From Bacteroides graminisolvens DSM 19988 = JCM 15093 (lineage in GTDB: Bacteria; Bacteroidota; Bacteroidia; Bacteroidales; Bacteroidaceae), in contig NZ_ATZI01000001.1 of the NCBI RefSeq assembly GCF_000428125.1, forward strand, positions 496,001 through 560,000: 64,000 nucleotides of DNA, in the 5' to 3' direction. The stretch's first letter is position 1. Every line of letters begins with the position of its first letter. Under the pieces are notes generated by a model. It saw nothing but the letters and a program-made list of their open reading frames with translations. It had not been told where the DNA came from and did not search any database. Made by a program: the position numbers and the translations under genes. Shown one piece after another: positions 63,288-64,000 of this stretch.

Positions 63288-64000
63288 ATGCGTTATCGAT
63301 ATTTATATTACATATTATTGCTGATTCCTGCTTTCCTTTTTAGGGATTATACGCCAACTAATGAATTAAAGTATATCAGCATTATTGACGAAGCATTAAA
63401 GAATGGCACATGGTTTACCTTCTATAATCATGGCGCAGTCTACGCAGATAAACCTCCTTTGTTTTTCTGGCTTATTATGCTGATTAAACTGATAACAGGT
63501 ACCTATAACATGTGGCTCATAGGTTTATTCAGTCTGCTACCTACCATTGGTATAATGGCTGTGATGGACCGGTGGGTGAGGAAAGAAGGTATCGCCAGTA
63601 ATCCGTTGGTGAGTAATGCGTTGTTGCTTACCACCGGTATGTTTCTTGGTTCGGCTTTGGTTGTTCGTATGGATATGCTTATGACTTTCTTTATTGTCGT
63701 TTCACTTTATATTTTTTGGACTATTTATAAGAACGACGAGCATGCGCGTATTGGAAGGCATGTTTTACCGGTTTTTATCTTTTTGGCTTTGTTTACTAAA
63801 GGTCCTATAGGCTTGCTAATACCGGTAGTATCTATTATCTCATTTTTGGTGCTCAAAAAGCAAATTCGTACCATTGGTCGTTATTTAGGTTGGCAGCAAT
63901 GGGCCATACTTGCCGGGTTATGCACGTTATGGTTTGCTTTGATTTACGTTGAAGGAGGAAGAGATTATCTTTATAATATACTTTTCAAACAGACTATCGG
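63288..64000 (+). CDS. GT39/ArnT-like membrane glycosyltransferase, 5' part
   Basis: The frame is open from the ATG at 63288 to the window edge, giving 237 residues of a larger protein. It starts MRYRYLYYILLLIPAFLFRDY, then TPTNELKYISIIDEALKNG, NHGAVYADKPPLFFWLIML and FTKGPIGLLIP. This acidic-then-DKPPLFFW pattern is typical of dolichyl-phosphate-mannose and ArnT-type enzymes that use lipid-linked sugars in the periplasm. In Bacteroidetes they may modify lipid A or glycans; acceptor is unknown. The C-terminus lies beyond the window. Confidence 0.85.
   Translation, partial: MRYRYLYYILLLIPAFLFRDYTPTNELKYISIIDEALKNGTWFTFYNHGAVYADKPPLFFWLIMLIKLITGTYNMWLIGLFSLLPTIGIMAVMDRWVRKEGIASNPLVSNALLLTTGMFLGSALVVRMDMLMTFFIVVSLYIFWTIYKNDEHARIGRHVLPVFIFLALFTKGPIGLLIPVVSIISFLVLKKQIRTIGRYLGWQQWAILAGLCTLWFALIYVEGGRDYLYNILFKQTI

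Overview
The window reads as a chromosomal segment of a Bacteroidales bacterium, most likely Bacteroides or a close relative. Evidence for this: three features typical of the phylum are present, namely SusC/SusD outer-membrane pairs, promoters with the Bacteroides -7 box TAnnTTTG and weak Shine-Dalgarno sites. The housekeeping genes (murF, folP, cdaA, pta-ackA, lpxH, efp, rpmH) also fit. No rRNA, tRNA, CRISPR array, transposase or complete mobile element was seen.

Layout. 1-135: tail of an unidentified gene. 242-9771 (+): a LytTR two-component pair, then an exported metzincin-type zinc protease directly upstream of a SusC/SusD pair, closed by a 23-bp-arm bidirectional terminator. 9841-35959 (-): the outstanding feature, sixteen co-directional genes over 26 kb with gaps of 2-50 nt or 4-nt overlaps (one 163-nt gap). 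They look like one system for harvesting and catabolising peptidoglycan. A further MurK-like kinase (36465-37313) lies just upstream of its promoter region. 37518-43832: asd, a CPA2 antiporter with universal-stress domains, a LolD-like ATPase, a ComEA-like protein and an NSS transporter. 43935-50583: vanZ-like, a striking 4 x 23-bp array of palindromes, murF, folP, cdaA and a tldD/tldE pair. 50648-53677: a GNAT protein, a DUF2156 protein and lrgAB. 53969-57831: pta, ackA and an alkaline phosphatase. 57908-61782: lpxH, a SufT-like protein, radC, a glycosyltransferase, efp and rpmH. 61783-63287: a gene-poor, AT-rich stretch with short repeats and palindromes. 63288-64000: start of a GT39-type membrane glycosyltransferase cut by the window edge.

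How the large operon probably works (inference from families). SusC/SusD carry peptidoglycan fragments across the outer membrane. An Amidase_3-type enzyme interrupted by a golvesin-like domain, and an AmiE-like serine hydrolase, remove stem peptides. Two NamZ (DUF1343) exo-N-acetylmuramidases release MurNAc from non-reducing ends. An SSS symporter (MurT-like), an AmpG-like MFS permease and NagX bring MurNAc, muropeptides and GlcNAc inward. MurK phosphorylates and MurQ splits MurNAc-6P into GlcNAc-6P and D-lactate. A flavin/iron-sulfur dehydrogenase in the same operon would oxidise that D-lactate. In the middle sit genes this scheme does not explain: a SpoIID-like protein without signal peptide, a DUF4922 HIT/GalT-like nucleotidyltransferase, a protein with two GT-A-like halves, and a secreted metallophosphatase fused to a PQQ-type propeller. 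These are the best candidates for an undescribed activity.
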